Notes under the pieces: generated by a model
The model's database searches: none
What the model was told of the DNA's origin: nothing
The model's input: the letters and a program-made list of their open reading frames with translations, nothing else
Shown: piece after piece, positions 33,587 to 43,289 of the stretch
How the letters are laid out: every line of letters begins with the position of its first letter
Position numbering within the stretch: position 1 is the first letter of the stretch
Assembly (NCBI RefSeq): GCF_009617995.1
Contig: NZ_CP044129.1
Location: 2,418,001 to 2,482,000 of the forward strand
Source of the DNA: Halomicrobium sp. LC1Hm
GTDB taxonomy: Archaea > Halobacteriota > Halobacteria > Halobacteriales > Haloarculaceae
DNA length: 64,000 nt
Direction: 5' to 3'
Position numbers and translations under genes: made by a program

Positions 33587-35398
33587 ATGTCCAACGCTAC
33601 TGACGACTATAGCGACTTGATTAGCCGACGGCAGTTCGTCGAACTGACGGGAGTCTCCGGCGTCGCAGCCCTCGCCGGCTGTGGCGCGAATAGCAGTGAT
33701 TCGGCCACCGAAAGCGGCGACAGCTCGACCACCGACGGCGACGACGACTCGCCCACCGACAGCACCGGCGGAACGAACGTGACCGACGCCACACTGACCG
33801 GCGCGACGAACAACGGCGTGCCGTCGAATCTGCACCTGAACCCGATGGCGACCCAGAATTACGACTGGACGGCCGGCAACCACCTCTTCGAGCGCTTTGC
33901 CGCCTACAATTTCACCACACAGGAGTTCGAGATGGCGGGGCTGGAGAGTTGGTCGTTCGAGGGCGAGACGGTCACTCTCACGCTGCGTGAGGGACTCACG
34001 TGGGACACCGGCGAGCCCGTCACCGCCGGTGACGTGATCACACAGTTCCGCTTGATGAAGAAGACCGAGGAGACACTGTGGGACTTCGCCGAGAGCGTCG
34101 AAGAAGGCGAGGACGACAAGACAGTCGTCATCACGCTCCAGGAGCCGTCGAATCCGGAAATCATCAAACACACGCTGGCGAACGGCGACCTCCGTATTCA
34201 CGGGTACCAGCCAGTCTTCGACGAGTTCCTCGATCAGGACGCAGCGGCTATCCAGCAGTTCGAGTGGGAGGAAGACATCCACGGAAACGGTCCGTTCAGT
34301 CTGGAGTCGAAGAACGATCAGGCCTGGACGCTCTCGCGTAACGATAGTTTCCACGCCGCCGAGAACATCAACTTCAGCACGTACGAGCTCCTGAGCCGGC
34401 AAGACAACACCGCCCTCCAGCAGGGACTCATGGGCGGCGAGCTCGACGTGGTCACGAGCCTGTTCGCGCCGCCAACGATCGTCGCGAACTTCCCGGATCA
34501 CGTCGAAGAGGTCACACTCCCGGCGAAGTGGGGATACGGGATCGTCTTCAACCACGACGATCCGGACTTCGGCAAGCGACCGGTTCGACAGGCAGTGGCC
34601 CACATCATCAACCGCCAGCAGATCGCCGACAACGCGGGTCCGCGCACCAAGAACCCCGCACCGAAGGTCACCGGTATCGCACCGAGCGACCAGGAGTCGT
34701 GGCTCGGTGACGCTTACGACAGCTTCGAGAGCTACGGGATGGATGCCACGCAGTCCGAGGCGGCCGCCACGCTGCTCCGGGATGCCGGCTACTCGAAGTC
34801 AGACGGGACCTGGCGCGACGAGGACGGCAACACCCTCGGTGGAAGCTACGTGACGCCGGCCGGGTGGACCGACTGGACGACTGCGACCAACACCGTCGTC
34901 GACCAACTGAACTCCTTTGGCTTCGACTTCGAAGTCAACTCGCTGCCCAACAGCGACTACTTCAGCACGTACATCAACTCCGACTTCACGATGGGCGCAC
35001 TCTACTGGATGCCCGGCGGTGCTCGGTCCGCGTTCCCGTACTTCCCGCTGCGTTGGCAGCTGAACATCCCCGACATCGACGGTGGGCACAACTTCGCCGA
35101 CGGCGAACACACCGTTCCCGCGATGGACGGCTCCGGCGAGATGACGTTGAACCCGCTCGAAGAGATCAGCAGTGTCGCGACGATGCAAGATCAAGCACAG
35201 GTCGACGAAGCGATCAAGCGTGTCGCGTGGCACCACAACCAGAATCTCCCAGTGCTTGGCCTCGTCGAGAAGTTGGATCAGTCGTGGCTCACCGACGCCG
35301 AGTGGAACGTGGTGTCGAGGAGCGACGATGCCCGCGGCGTCAAGTGGCCGTCACACTGGCTCCCCAAGCAGGGCAAGCTGAGTGCGACAGAGCAGTAA
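33587..35398 (+). CDS. Family 5 extracellular solute-binding lipoprotein, system B
   Basis: 603 residues. Tat lipoprotein signal ISRRQFVELTGVSGVAALAGCG, then an acidic Ser/Thr/Asp linker and a family 5 fold: MATQNYDWTAGNHLFERFAAYNF, LTLREGLTWDTGEPVTAGDVITQF, YGMDATQSEAAATLLRDAGYSKSDGTW. It is the first gene of operon B, divergent from GH3, and probably binds beta-linked oligosaccharides. The ATG at 33587 immediately precedes the signal; the longer frame to 33476 lacks sense. An AAAATACTTA element at 33544-33553 is the probable promoter. Paralogous to the system A binding protein. Confidence 0.9.
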   Translation: MSNATDDYSDLISRRQFVELTGVSGVAALAGCGANSSDSATESGDSSTTDGDDDSPTDSTGGTNVTDATLTGATNNGVPSNLHLNPMATQNYDWTAGNHLFERFAAYNFTTQEFEMAGLESWSFEGETVTLTLREGLTWDTGEPVTAGDVITQFRLMKKTEETLWDFAESVEEGEDDKTVVITLQEPSNPEIIKHTLANGDLRIHGYQPVFDEFLDQDAAAIQQFEWEEDIHGNGPFSLESKNDQAWTLSRNDSFHAAENINFSTYELLSRQDNTALQQGLMGGELDVVTSLFAPPTIVANFPDHVEEVTLPAKWGYGIVFNHDDPDFGKRPVRQAVAHIINRQQIADNAGPRTKNPAPKVTGIAPSDQESWLGDAYDSFESYGMDATQSEAAATLLRDAGYSKSDGTWRDEDGNTLGGSYVTPAGWTDWTTATNTVVDQLNSFGFDFEVNSLPNSDYFSTYINSDFTMGALYWMPGGARSAFPYFPLRWQLNIPDIDGGHNFADGEHTVPAMDGSGEMTLNPLEEISSVATMQDQAQVDEAIKRVAWHHNQNLPVLGLVEKLDQSWLTDAEWNVVSRSDDARGVKWPSHWLPKQGKLSATEQ

Positions 35399-35416
35399 TA
35401 CTACCGAAGGAACGCA

Positions 35417-36421
35417 ATGGTCAACTACTACGTGCGCCGAACGGCCAGAGTGTTCGTCACCGTCTTCATGGTGGCATCACTGACGTTCGGCCTGATCCGG
35501 TTACTCCCGGGCGGTCCGTTCACGCTGCTGCGCGCGCAGTTACTCAGACAGGGCGTGCCCGCCGACGAGGTCGACAGCAGGATCGCGAATCTCCAGAACA
35601 TCCGCCCCGACGCACCCCTCTGGCAGCAGTACATCGACTACATGCTCGCGCTCGTTCAGGGGAACCTCGGAGAGTCGATCTCGCTCAACGAGCCGGTCGT
35701 GTCAGTCCTCGCCAGTTCGGCCCCGTGGACCGTCTTCGTCGTGCTCGTTTCGACGATCCTCGTGTTCGCCGTCGGCATCTTCCTCGGTGCGCTGCAGGCC
35801 TACTGGGAAGGCTCTCGGTTCGATCAGCTGTTTTCGGGCGTCTCGATCACGCTGATGTCGATCCCGTTCTACGTCGTCGCCGTCATGGCGCTGTACGTCT
35901 TCTCGTACCAGCTCGGCTGGCTTCCCACGGCGGGCACGGTCGGAAACGGGGTCGAACGACAACTCAGCGTCCCGTTCGTCGTCAGCGCGCTGGAACACAG
36001 CGTGCTGCCGATCTTCTCGTACACGCTGGGGGCCATCGGCGGCCAGGCCCTCGCAATGCGCGGGAACAGCATCCAGGTGCTGGGCAACGACTACGTACAG
36101 GTGGCTCGCCTGCGCGGTCTGTCGGATCGCCGTATCGCGACCCGATACGTCGCGCGAAACGCCATCCTGCCGATGTACACGGGCTTTCTGCTCTTGTTGG
36201 GCTTTCGCCTCGGCGGGACCGTCATCTTGGAGCAGATATTCTCCTACACCGGGCTGGGGTACTACCTGATTTCCGCGCTGAACGCCAACGATTACCCGCT
36301 GATGATGGGGACGTTCCTCGTCATCACGGTGGCGCTCATCCTCGGCGTGTACGTCGCGGACCTGACCTACAGCAAGATCGATCCACGGATTAGCGCAGGT
36401 GATTCAGATGAAGCATACTGA
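35417..36421 (+). CDS. Opp/Dpp-type ABC transporter permease (DppB-like), system B
   Basis: 334 residues: MVNYYVRRTARVFVTVFMVASLTFGLIRLLPGGPFTLLRAQ at the start, six membrane helices, and the coupling loop LGNDYVQVARLRGLSDRRIATRYVARNAILPMYTG, nearly the same as in system A. It ends LTYSKIDPRISAGDSDEAY. It begins 18 bases after the binding-protein stop and overlaps the next permease gene. Confidence 0.88.
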   Translation: MVNYYVRRTARVFVTVFMVASLTFGLIRLLPGGPFTLLRAQLLRQGVPADEVDSRIANLQNIRPDAPLWQQYIDYMLALVQGNLGESISLNEPVVSVLASSAPWTVFVVLVSTILVFAVGIFLGALQAYWEGSRFDQLFSGVSITLMSIPFYVVAVMALYVFSYQLGWLPTAGTVGNGVERQLSVPFVVSALEHSVLPIFSYTLGAIGGQALAMRGNSIQVLGNDYVQVARLRGLSDRRIATRYVARNAILPMYTGFLLLLGFRLGGTVILEQIFSYTGLGYYLISALNANDYPLMMGTFLVITVALILGVYVADLTYSKIDPRISAGDSDEAY

Positions 36422-37418
36422 GACGGACAGCACCGACTGGCGAAGCGAGAGTGCATCAGCGTCCGACGTGACGACGAGCGAACGCGCCCGTGAGGTGTAC
36501 GAAGAACGGATCCGAACCCCGCTCCTCGTCGCGTGGGCCGACTGGCGAACGCGAATCGGCAGCATCATCATCGGAGTGTATCTCCTGATGACCGGCGTCG
36601 CAGTGCTGGGTCTGTGGCGAGAGCCGGCAACGAGCCAAGCACCGCGCTATCTCATGCTGTTCGAGAACCTGAACTATCCGCTCGGGACGACCGCGTCCGG
36701 GACGGACCTGGCCGCACTCATCATTCACTCGACGCCGGACATCCTGCTGATGATCACCGCCGGTGCGGTGTGGGCGACGGTCGTCGCCGTCGCCATCGGC
36801 ACCGTCGCCGGCTACAAGGGCGGTCGTGTCGACCGGCTGCTCATGTCGTTCTCGGACCTCGTGATGGCGATTCCGGGCCTGCCACTCGTGATCATTCTCG
36901 CGGTGACGCTCAATCCCGAGAACCCCATCCTGCTGGGCGTCATCATCAACATCAGCTACTGGGCCGGTCTCGGCCGGTCGCTGCGCTCGCAGGTGCTCAC
37001 GATCCGCGAAAACGACTACGTCGAGGCGTCGCGTACCATGGGCGTCAGCACGCCACAGATCATCCTGAAAGACATCATTCCGAACCTGATGCCGTACGTG
37101 ACGGTCAATTTCGTGTTCGCCGCACGGTACGTCATGTTCGCATCGGTGGGGCTGTACTTCCTCGGTGTGTTACCCTACTCGACGCAGAACTGGGGCGTCA
37201 CCCTCAACTTCGCGTACAGCGGTGGCGCGCTCTTTTCGTTGAGTGCGGCCCACTGGCTGCTGGCACCGATGGCCGCGATCATGGGACTCTCGCTGGGTCT
37301 GATCCTCCTCGGACAGGGGCTGGATCGGGTCTTCAACCCACGCGTCCGCACTCGGATGGCCGGCGAATCGAACTCGACGGCGTCGGACGACGACGCCGAC
37401 GTGACGGAGGTGCTCTAG
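36408..37418 (+). CDS. Opp/Dpp-type ABC transporter permease (DppC-like), system B
   Basis: 336 residues with an acidic cytosolic N-terminus of about 40 residues, six helices, and the coupling loop DYVEASRTMGVSTPQIILKDIIPNLMPYVTV. It ends NPRVRTRMAGESNSTASDDDADVTEVL. The ATG at 36408 is preferred over the GTG at 36399 because AGGTGA lies five to ten bases before it. The N-terminal extension is much shorter than in the system A counterpart (about 100 residues). Confidence 0.87.
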   Translation: MKHTETDSTDWRSESASASDVTTSERAREVYEERIRTPLLVAWADWRTRIGSIIIGVYLLMTGVAVLGLWREPATSQAPRYLMLFENLNYPLGTTASGTDLAALIIHSTPDILLMITAGAVWATVVAVAIGTVAGYKGGRVDRLLMSFSDLVMAIPGLPLVIILAVTLNPENPILLGVIINISYWAGLGRSLRSQVLTIRENDYVEASRTMGVSTPQIILKDIIPNLMPYVTVNFVFAARYVMFASVGLYFLGVLPYSTQNWGVTLNFAYSGGALFSLSAAHWLLAPMAAIMGLSLGLILLGQGLDRVFNPRVRTRMAGESNSTASDDDADVTEVL

Positions 37419-37419
37419 C

Positions 37420-38508
37420 GTGACACCGGACATGGCAACGCGACGGCAGGGCGATCCAACGGCAGCGAATGACCCGGTCATCGAGATGCACAACGCCAGG
37501 GTCACGTACGACGACGGCGAGACGTTCGTGTTGGACGACGTGAGTATGGCCATCGAGCGCAGCGAAGTGGTCGGTGTCGTCGGCGAGAGCGGGAGCGGGA
37601 AGTCGATGTTCGCGTCGGCGATGCTCGACGCGATTCCCGACCCCGGGCGGCTCTCCGGCGACATCCGATATCACAAGGCCGACGGGACGACCATCGACGT
37701 CTTAGAGCTCGATCAGGAGGAACTCCGACAGTTCCGCTGGGAGGAGGTCGCGATGGTGTTCCAGGGTGCGATGAGTTCGTTCAACCCGACGATGAAGGTC
37801 GAGGGCCACTTCCGCGAGACGCTGAAGGCCCACGACACACACGTGACCGAGGGGATGGAGTTCGCTCGCGAACTGCTGACGGATCTGTATCTCGATCCCG
37901 AGCGAGTCCTCGACTCGTACCCCCACGAACTCTCGGGCGGGATGCAACAGCGCGCACTCATCGCGCTCTCGCTCGTCCTCGAACCGAACGTCCTCGTGAT
38001 GGACGAGCCGACGGCCGCCCTGGACCTGCTGATGCAGCGGTCGATCCTGATGCTCCTCCAGGAGCTACAGGAGAAGTACGATCTCACGATGGTGTTCATC
38101 ACGCACGACCTGCCGCTGGTCGCGGCACTGGCCGACCGGATGGCCGTGATGTACGCCTTCAGCCTCATCGAGGTCGCACCGCGTGATCAGCTCGTCGGCA
38201 ACTCCGGACACCCGTATACGCGCGCGTTGCTCAACTCGACACCGAACCTCGACGCCCCGCTCGAAGAGATGCGTGCAATCGAAGGGCAGAGCCCGGCACC
38301 GGTCAACGTGCCGTCTGGCTGTTCGTACGCACCGCGCTGTCCGCTCGCGACCGACGAGTGTCGCGCCGACGACCCCGGCTTCTACGACAGCGGCTCCGAA
38401 CACAGCACAGCCTGTCACCACTGGGAACAGGCGCGTGAAACCATCGACCTGAACTTCGAGGCCGGCGACGGCGATTCGACCGGAAGCGACACGGAGACCG
38501 AATCATGA
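37420..38508 (+). CDS. Opp/Dpp-type ABC transporter ATP-binding protein (DppD-like), system B
   Basis: 362 residues: Walker [12 protein letters not shown]-loop MVFQGAMSSFNPTMKVEGHF, signature HELSGGMQQRALIALSL, Walker B VLVMDEPTAALD, H-loop FITHDLPLVAALADR, and a cysteine block CSYAPRCPLATDEC followed by a later cysteine. The GTG start at 37420 is preceded by GGAGG nine bases upstream; an ATG at 37432 is the alternative. It overlaps the last gene of the operon by ATGA. Confidence 0.88.
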   Translation: MTPDMATRRQGDPTAANDPVIEMHNARVTYDDGETFVLDDVSMAIERSEVVGVVGESGSGKSMFASAMLDAIPDPGRLSGDIRYHKADGTTIDVLELDQEELRQFRWEEVAMVFQGAMSSFNPTMKVEGHFRETLKAHDTHVTEGMEFARELLTDLYLDPERVLDSYPHELSGGMQQRALIALSLVLEPNVLVMDEPTAALDLLMQRSILMLLQELQEKYDLTMVFITHDLPLVAALADRMAVMYAFSLIEVAPRDQLVGNSGHPYTRALLNSTPNLDAPLEEMRAIEGQSPAPVNVPSGCSYAPRCPLATDECRADDPGFYDSGSEHSTACHHWEQARETIDLNFEAGDGDSTGSDTETES

Positions 38509-39608
38509 GCCAGACCGACCACGTTGCCGACACGGCAACACAGACAGATTCCGACGAACCGCTGATCGCACTGGAGAACGCCGAAGTCCACTTCGAGAAA
38601 GAACAGGGGATGCTCGACTTCTTCGAGGACCCCGAGATCGTCAAAGCGGTCGACGGCATCTCGCTGGACATCGAAGAGAACGACGTGCTCGCGCTCGTCG
38701 GCGAGAGCGGGTGTGGGAAATCCACGCTCGGGAAGGCCACCATCGGGCTGCAGCGTCCGACCGCCGGGACCGTCCGCTATCGTGGACAGGACATCTGGGC
38801 GGCGAAGGACGGCCGCGGCGACGTCGATATCCCGTTCGACGAGATTCGCTCGTCGCTCCAGATCATCCATCAGGACCCGGGCAGTTCGCTGAACCCGAAC
38901 CAGCGCATCCTCGAGATACTGTCACGGCCGATCAGTCTGACCCATCCAAACGCCGGTCGAGCCGAACGACGCGAGCGGATCTACTCGCTGCTCGAACGCG
39001 TCGGGATGAACCCGGCTCCGGACTTCGCCGACCGCTATCCCCACCAGCTCAGCGGTGGGGAGCAACAGCGCGTGGCACTCTCGCGTGCGCTCCTGATGAA
39101 TCCGGACCTGATCCTCGCCGACGAGGCCATCAGCGCGCTGGACGTGTCGCTTCGCGTCGAGATGATGGACCTGATGCTGGATCTGCAAGACGACTTCGAC
39201 ACGTCGTTCGTGTTCATCTCACACGACCTCTCGAACGCCCGCTACTTCGCGGAACACGGGAACGGACGGATCGGCGTGATGTATCTCGGTGAAATCGTCG
39301 AACTCGGACCGGCCGAACAGCTGATAGAGGAGCCAGCCCATCCCTACACGAACGTCCTGCGCTGGGCGACGCCGGACCTCTCGCTCGACGCCGCTGGCGC
39401 GAGCGAACCGCCGATGCGGAAGATCGACATCCCAGACCCGGTGAATCCGCCGAGCGGCTGCCGGTTTCACACGCGCTGTCCGGAAGCACGAGAGGCGTGT
39501 CGCGAGTCACAGCCGGCACTCACGGGAGAGCCAGCGGCACACCGCACCGCGTGTTTCCGCAGCCAACCGGACCACGAGTACTGGGACAGCGCTCCGCTGG
39601 AAGACTGA
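38505..39608 (+). CDS. Opp/Dpp-type ABC transporter ATP-binding protein (DppF-like), system B
   Basis: 367 residues: Walker A VGESGCGKST, Q-loop QIIHQDPGSSLNPNQRI, signature QLSGGEQQRVALSRALL, Walker B LILADEAISALD, H-loop FISHDLSNARY, and the cluster-type cysteines CRFHTRCPEAREAC. Partner of the preceding ATPase. The sequence parallels the system A protein closely, including HFEKEQGMLDFFEDPEIVKAVDGISLDI against DFEKEQGVVESLFDEPETVQAVSDVSIDI, so the two operons descend from one ancestor. Confidence 0.88.
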   Translation: MSQTDHVADTATQTDSDEPLIALENAEVHFEKEQGMLDFFEDPEIVKAVDGISLDIEENDVLALVGESGCGKSTLGKATIGLQRPTAGTVRYRGQDIWAAKDGRGDVDIPFDEIRSSLQIIHQDPGSSLNPNQRILEILSRPISLTHPNAGRAERRERIYSLLERVGMNPAPDFADRYPHQLSGGEQQRVALSRALLMNPDLILADEAISALDVSLRVEMMDLMLDLQDDFDTSFVFISHDLSNARYFAEHGNGRIGVMYLGEIVELGPAEQLIEEPAHPYTNVLRWATPDLSLDAAGASEPPMRKIDIPDPVNPPSGCRFHTRCPEAREACRESQPALTGEPAAHRTACFRSQPDHEYWDSAPLED

Positions 39609-39769
39609 CCGCTCGACGGTTCGGATTCCGATTACCGTCCGTCGGTCGCGGGACAGGGTGATCGATACGACAGCACCCGGAACGGTCGCCACCGATCGCG
39701 ACGTGGTGGCGTCGTCGCCCGGCGACGCTGACCGAGACGTTAATGAACGTTCGGCCAGATGCGGAACGT

Positions 39770-40003
39770 ATGGCATTCAGAGAGATCGTTATGGACGCCG
39801 CCTGCGAGCAGCGGAACCAGATCCCGCTGTTGCTCGCGGTCGTCATCGTGGTCGGACTGCTACTGGCGTTCTCGTTTCTGTTTCTCCAGCCAGGTAGCGC
39901 GGCGTACGTCATCGCGCTCGTAGATCTGCTACTCGTGGTCGGCTGTCTTGTCGTCTTCGGTGGCACGTACTGGTATTGTACGAAACGAGCGATGGAGAAC
40001 TGA
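39770..40003 (+). CDS. Two-helix mini membrane protein after ABC operon B
   Basis: 77 residues: MAFREIVMDAACEQRNQ then helix 1 (IPLLLAVVIVVGLLLAFSFLF), the turn LQPGSA, helix 2 (AYVIALVDLLLVVGCLVVFGG) and a TYWYCTKRAMEN tail. GTTAATGA about 29 bases before the ATG acts as a TATA element and excludes the ATG at 39743 inside it. It resembles the mini protein at 18531 at the end of system A in topology and in the PG-x3-aromatic-VI motif. Probably a membrane accessory protein; function unknown. Confidence 0.65.
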   Translation: MAFREIVMDAACEQRNQIPLLLAVVIVVGLLLAFSFLFLQPGSAAYVIALVDLLLVVGCLVVFGGTYWYCTKRAMEN

Positions 40004-40008
40004 CCGAG

Positions 40009-40914
40009 CTACGCATCGAGAAACGCGGCCGTCTCCTCGGCGAACGCTGCGATGTTGTCGTCAGTTTCGCTCGCCGCGGTATCCCTGAGCACGTCGGCGT
40101 ACCGAGGCTCGTCGAGGAACCCCAGCGTTCGGATCGCCCGTGCTCTGATGGTCGGCACTTCCGCGTCGAGACACGCCACGACGGCGTCACCGACTGGTTC
40201 GACCGACGACGGACTCTCTCGCCCGAGTGAGCCGAGGACGTCGAGTGCTGCCCCGCGCACGACGAGGTCCTCGGCAGTCGTGAGGTCGGCGACGGCTTCG
40301 ACGTGCGCAGCAATCGCCGAGGGCGCTTCGTCGGCCACCGCGACGGTGACGTTGGCGAGAATCTGGCGGGCGACTCGCTCGTGTTGCTGTTCGTCCCGTT
40401 CGTGCTGTCGGATCGTTCTGCTGGTGATCTGGTCGGAGACAGTGCCCGCGATCGAGTGATCGCCGTCGCCGTGGGCGGGTGGCCTATCGAGAGCATCGAG
40501 CAGGGCTCCGACGATCGGTGTACAGTGAGCCGGCTGCTGTGTCGCGACTGTCGCGAGCAGCTGTGCGCCCGCCAGCCGGACACCGCCGAGATCAGCGTCG
40601 GCAAGGGTCGCTACGACATCGAGCACGTCGGTGACCGCGTCCGCGTCGGTCGTCGCGATCTCGGCGAGCGCGGATGTAGCAGTCTGGACGACACCGGGGT
40701 TCTCGTCGGTCAGTGCCTGCCCGAGATCGTCGACGAGCGGTCGAACGGCGTCGATGTCGTCTGCTGCGAGCATCTCGCAGGCGCGCGCACCACGCTGGCG
40801 GACGGCCGCAGCGTCGGCGTCGAGTGCATCACGAATCGCGACCCGCTCGACCGAGTCGAGGGAGCCATCGCCCAGTACCACCGCTTCCAGAGAGCTTCGA
40901 CCGGTACCGCTCAT
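40009..40914 (-). CDS. HEAT-repeat protein
   Basis: 301 residues made of helical repeats of about 35 residues: RQRGARACEMLAADDIDAVRPLVDDL, VVQTATSALAEIATTDADAVTDVLDVV, GVRLAGAQLLATVATQQPAHC, VRGAALDVLGSLGRESPSSVEPV, IRARAIRTLGFLDEPRYADVLRDTA. Such alpha-solenoids are protein-interaction scaffolds. No enzyme motif, membrane helix or signal is seen. The ATG at 40914 directly precedes SGTGRSSLEAVVLG; the frame is open further upstream to 41169 but that part is Arg-rich and unlike a haloarchaeal protein. It converges on the mini membrane protein with five bases between stops. Confidence 0.8.
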   Translation of the reverse strand: MSGTGRSSLEAVVLGDGSLDSVERVAIRDALDADAAAVRQRGARACEMLAADDIDAVRPLVDDLGQALTDENPGVVQTATSALAEIATTDADAVTDVLDVVATLADADLGGVRLAGAQLLATVATQQPAHCTPIVGALLDALDRPPAHGDGDHSIAGTVSDQITSRTIRQHERDEQQHERVARQILANVTVAVADEAPSAIAAHVEAVADLTTAEDLVVRGAALDVLGSLGRESPSSVEPVGDAVVACLDAEVPTIRARAIRTLGFLDEPRYADVLRDTAASETDDNIAAFAEETAAFLDA

Positions 40915-42006
40915 ACTGAAAACCTTTCGACCCGATGGCGCAAATACGTACCGGTACGACGCGATGGCACGCGGCTGTCGCCACGAGACAGAACGTCGGC
41001 GATGGTTCGACCGGGTCCGGAAACGTCTCGACGTGAAACGTCCCGCCGACGGCATGACGAGCGGACAGCTCCGCCGATCGCTCTCTTTGCCGCCACTGAT
41101 CTCGGTCGTGATCGCCTCGTCGTCGACAAGATCTGAGTTGGTCGATAACGTGTGCCTCCGAACAAGCATACAGTATCATACAGGACATTATTTCATCCAC
41201 TAAAATATTCAAAGGCAGTACGTGGCACTTCCGAAGAGGTAATTATACTGTAATGTATCCGCAGTAATAACAGATTTCGATGATGAGTTCTCACAGTCGC
41301 GGATCGAGTGTCCGACAAACGGAAGAGAATAACAGAAGTACAGTAGTTAGTCTGTGGGGAACGGGAGTGACACAGATCGATGTTTCTCATTCACAACTGC
41401 TGATCGGGGGAGGGATGTCCCAGCAGCTGGTACGTTCGAGGTCACCAGGCGTTTCCAGAAGGCGTATATCACCAGCAGAAAACGAATTTCGCCATCATTT
41501 TCCGCATTCTCTATACATATATAGCCATCTGTGTATAATATGTCTCAGATAGACGATCTAATACACAAAGTGCGCCAAATTCTCGCATACTTGTATGCGC
41601 TTCTCTATATCTTTTTCATAGATGAGTCATTCAGCCTGTTTAGTGTGTATATTTAGCACTCAAGGCGAAAATATGAATCGGTCGTGGCCCATTTGAGATC
41701 GAGTGTCGTCCAGTTCGGTGACAGCCAGTGGTCGTTCAGAGATTGCAAACAGTACCGCAAGTCCATCGACCGTGGTCACTGTGTGAGTCTCCCAGCGGTG
41801 AGTCGAACGATGAACTCCCGAGAAGGGGACAGTATCACGAGACTAGTTCGTGTCTGTCCCCAATCCAGTGATCGGTTTGAAATTCGAAATCGAGATCTCT
41901 GGTAGGCGTCTCTCGCTGAATGTTTCTCATCCTGAAATGCCCGTCTCAGTTGGAAGACATCGGAAACCGTCACCTATTCAACGTCCCGTGTTGTTACCCG
42001 ACTACT
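40915..42006. other. Non-coding region with an AT-rich core
   Basis: No credible gene. From about 41170 to 41700 the composition is AT-rich with many TATA-like runs. It includes a perfect palindrome CGCATAC-TT-GTATGCG at 41584-41599. The right end leads into the promoter of the SelA-like gene, with CTATTCA about 30 bases before its ATG. Base composition resembles the 29.2-30.0 kb island. Confidence 0.5.
41584..41599. promoter_or_regulatory. Perfect palindrome CGCATAC-TT-GTATGCG
   Basis: A 7-2-7 inverted repeat in the AT-rich zone about 410 bases before the SelA-like gene. Its size fits a dimeric regulator site, for example for the IclR protein of the locus. No second copy was seen. Confidence 0.3.
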
Positions 42007-43227
42007 ATGGGTCTGTCACCAGACGGGAGAGTCGAACAGACGGATATCTATCGCGAGCTCGGGGTCCGGGAGGTCGTCAACGCCGCCGGGACGAAGACAC
42101 GGATCGGGGGCAGCCTGATTCGGGAAGAAGCACTCGAAGCGATGAACAGCGCGGCCGAGGGGTTCGTCGAACTCGGCGACCTGCAGGCGCGAGCCAGCGA
42201 ACTGATCCGCGATGTCACCGGGGCCGAAGCGGGATACGTCACCTCGGGTGCCGACGCGGGCCTGCTGCTCGGCGCAGCGGCCGCCATCGCCGGCTCGGAC
42301 GTACAGGCGATGGATCGCCTCCCAGACACCGACGGGCTGGCCGACGAGATCGTCATGCCCCGGACCCACCGGACGGGCTACGACCACGCGCTCCGGGCCG
42401 CGGGCGCGACGATCGTCGACGTGGGGACCAACGACTTCCACCTCGGGACTGGCGCGACCAACGTCGAGCCGTGGGAGATCGAGCGCGCCATCGGCGAGGA
42501 CACCGCCGCCGTCGGCTACGTCCAGAAGAGCTACACCCAGCCCGACCTCGAGACGGTCGTCGAGATCGCCCACGACCACGACGTGCCGGTGATCGTCGAC
42601 GCCGCCGCGGAGGTCCCGCCGATCGACAACCTCGAACGGTTCGTCGAGACCGGCGCGGACCTCGTCGTGTTCAGCGGCGGGAAGGCCATCCGCGGCCCCC
42701 AGACCACCGGGATCGTTGCCGGCCGACAGGATCTCATCCAGTCGATCGCGCTCCAGCACCTCGACATGCACGTCGCTCGCGAGGCGTGGGAGCCGCCCCG
42801 CGAGCTGATCGATCCCGACAGCGTCGACGGCGTCCCGCGTCAGGGGATCGGTCGTCCGATGAAAGTCGGGAAAGAGGAGCTGGCCGGACTGATCCGCGCG
42901 CTGGAAGTGTTCGTCGACCTCGACTACCAGGCGCTCAGCGACGAGTGGCAGCGCCAGGCCGAACGCGCTGCCGACGGGCTCGCCGACGAAAAACACCTGA
43001 CGGCGACCGTCACCGGCGGCGAAGGCGAGAACGTCTCGCCGGTCGTCGAGGTCACCCTCGACGAGACGCTGTCGGCGGTCGAACTCGTCCGGGCGCTCCG
43101 AGACGAGGACCCGCGCGTCTACGTCGGCGCGGACGGGATGGGCGACAACGAGATCGCGATCAACCCGATGTGTCTCGACGACGAGGAACTCGACTACGTC
43201 GTCGAACGGATCCGCGATAATCTGTAG
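42007..43227 (+). CDS. SelA-fold PLP-dependent enzyme (DgaE-like lyase or aldolase partner)
   Basis: 406 residues of the fold-type I SelA family: VREVVNAAGTKTRIGGSLIREEALEAM, VTSGADAGLLLGAAAAIAG, DVPVIVDAAAEVPP (D that pairs with the cofactor) and VVFSGGKAIRGPQTTGIVAG, with K226 as the likely PLP lysine. True selenocysteine synthases are bacterial. Catabolic members of this family deaminate or split amino-sugar acids, and the adjacent enolase-family and IclR genes fit sugar-acid breakdown. The ATG at 42007 is chosen because MGLSPDGRVEQTDIYRELG matches the family start; the frame is open 29 codons earlier. Confidence 0.75.
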   Translation: MGLSPDGRVEQTDIYRELGVREVVNAAGTKTRIGGSLIREEALEAMNSAAEGFVELGDLQARASELIRDVTGAEAGYVTSGADAGLLLGAAAAIAGSDVQAMDRLPDTDGLADEIVMPRTHRTGYDHALRAAGATIVDVGTNDFHLGTGATNVEPWEIERAIGEDTAAVGYVQKSYTQPDLETVVEIAHDHDVPVIVDAAAEVPPIDNLERFVETGADLVVFSGGKAIRGPQTTGIVAGRQDLIQSIALQHLDMHVAREAWEPPRELIDPDSVDGVPRQGIGRPMKVGKEELAGLIRALEVFVDLDYQALSDEWQRQAERAADGLADEKHLTATVTGGEGENVSPVVEVTLDETLSAVELVRALRDEDPRVYVGADGMGDNEIAINPMCLDDEELDYVVERIRDNL

Positions 43228-43289
43228 GCGGCCGTCCGCCACGCTCGCGATCACCCGCACTTATTGTCGAGCCACACGAGCGGTCCCAC

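Noticed and set aside
42007-43227. Genuine selenocysteine synthase (SelA)
   Set aside because: Archaea make selenocysteine by a different enzyme, and the neighbours here are sugar-acid type genes. Only the fold is shared.
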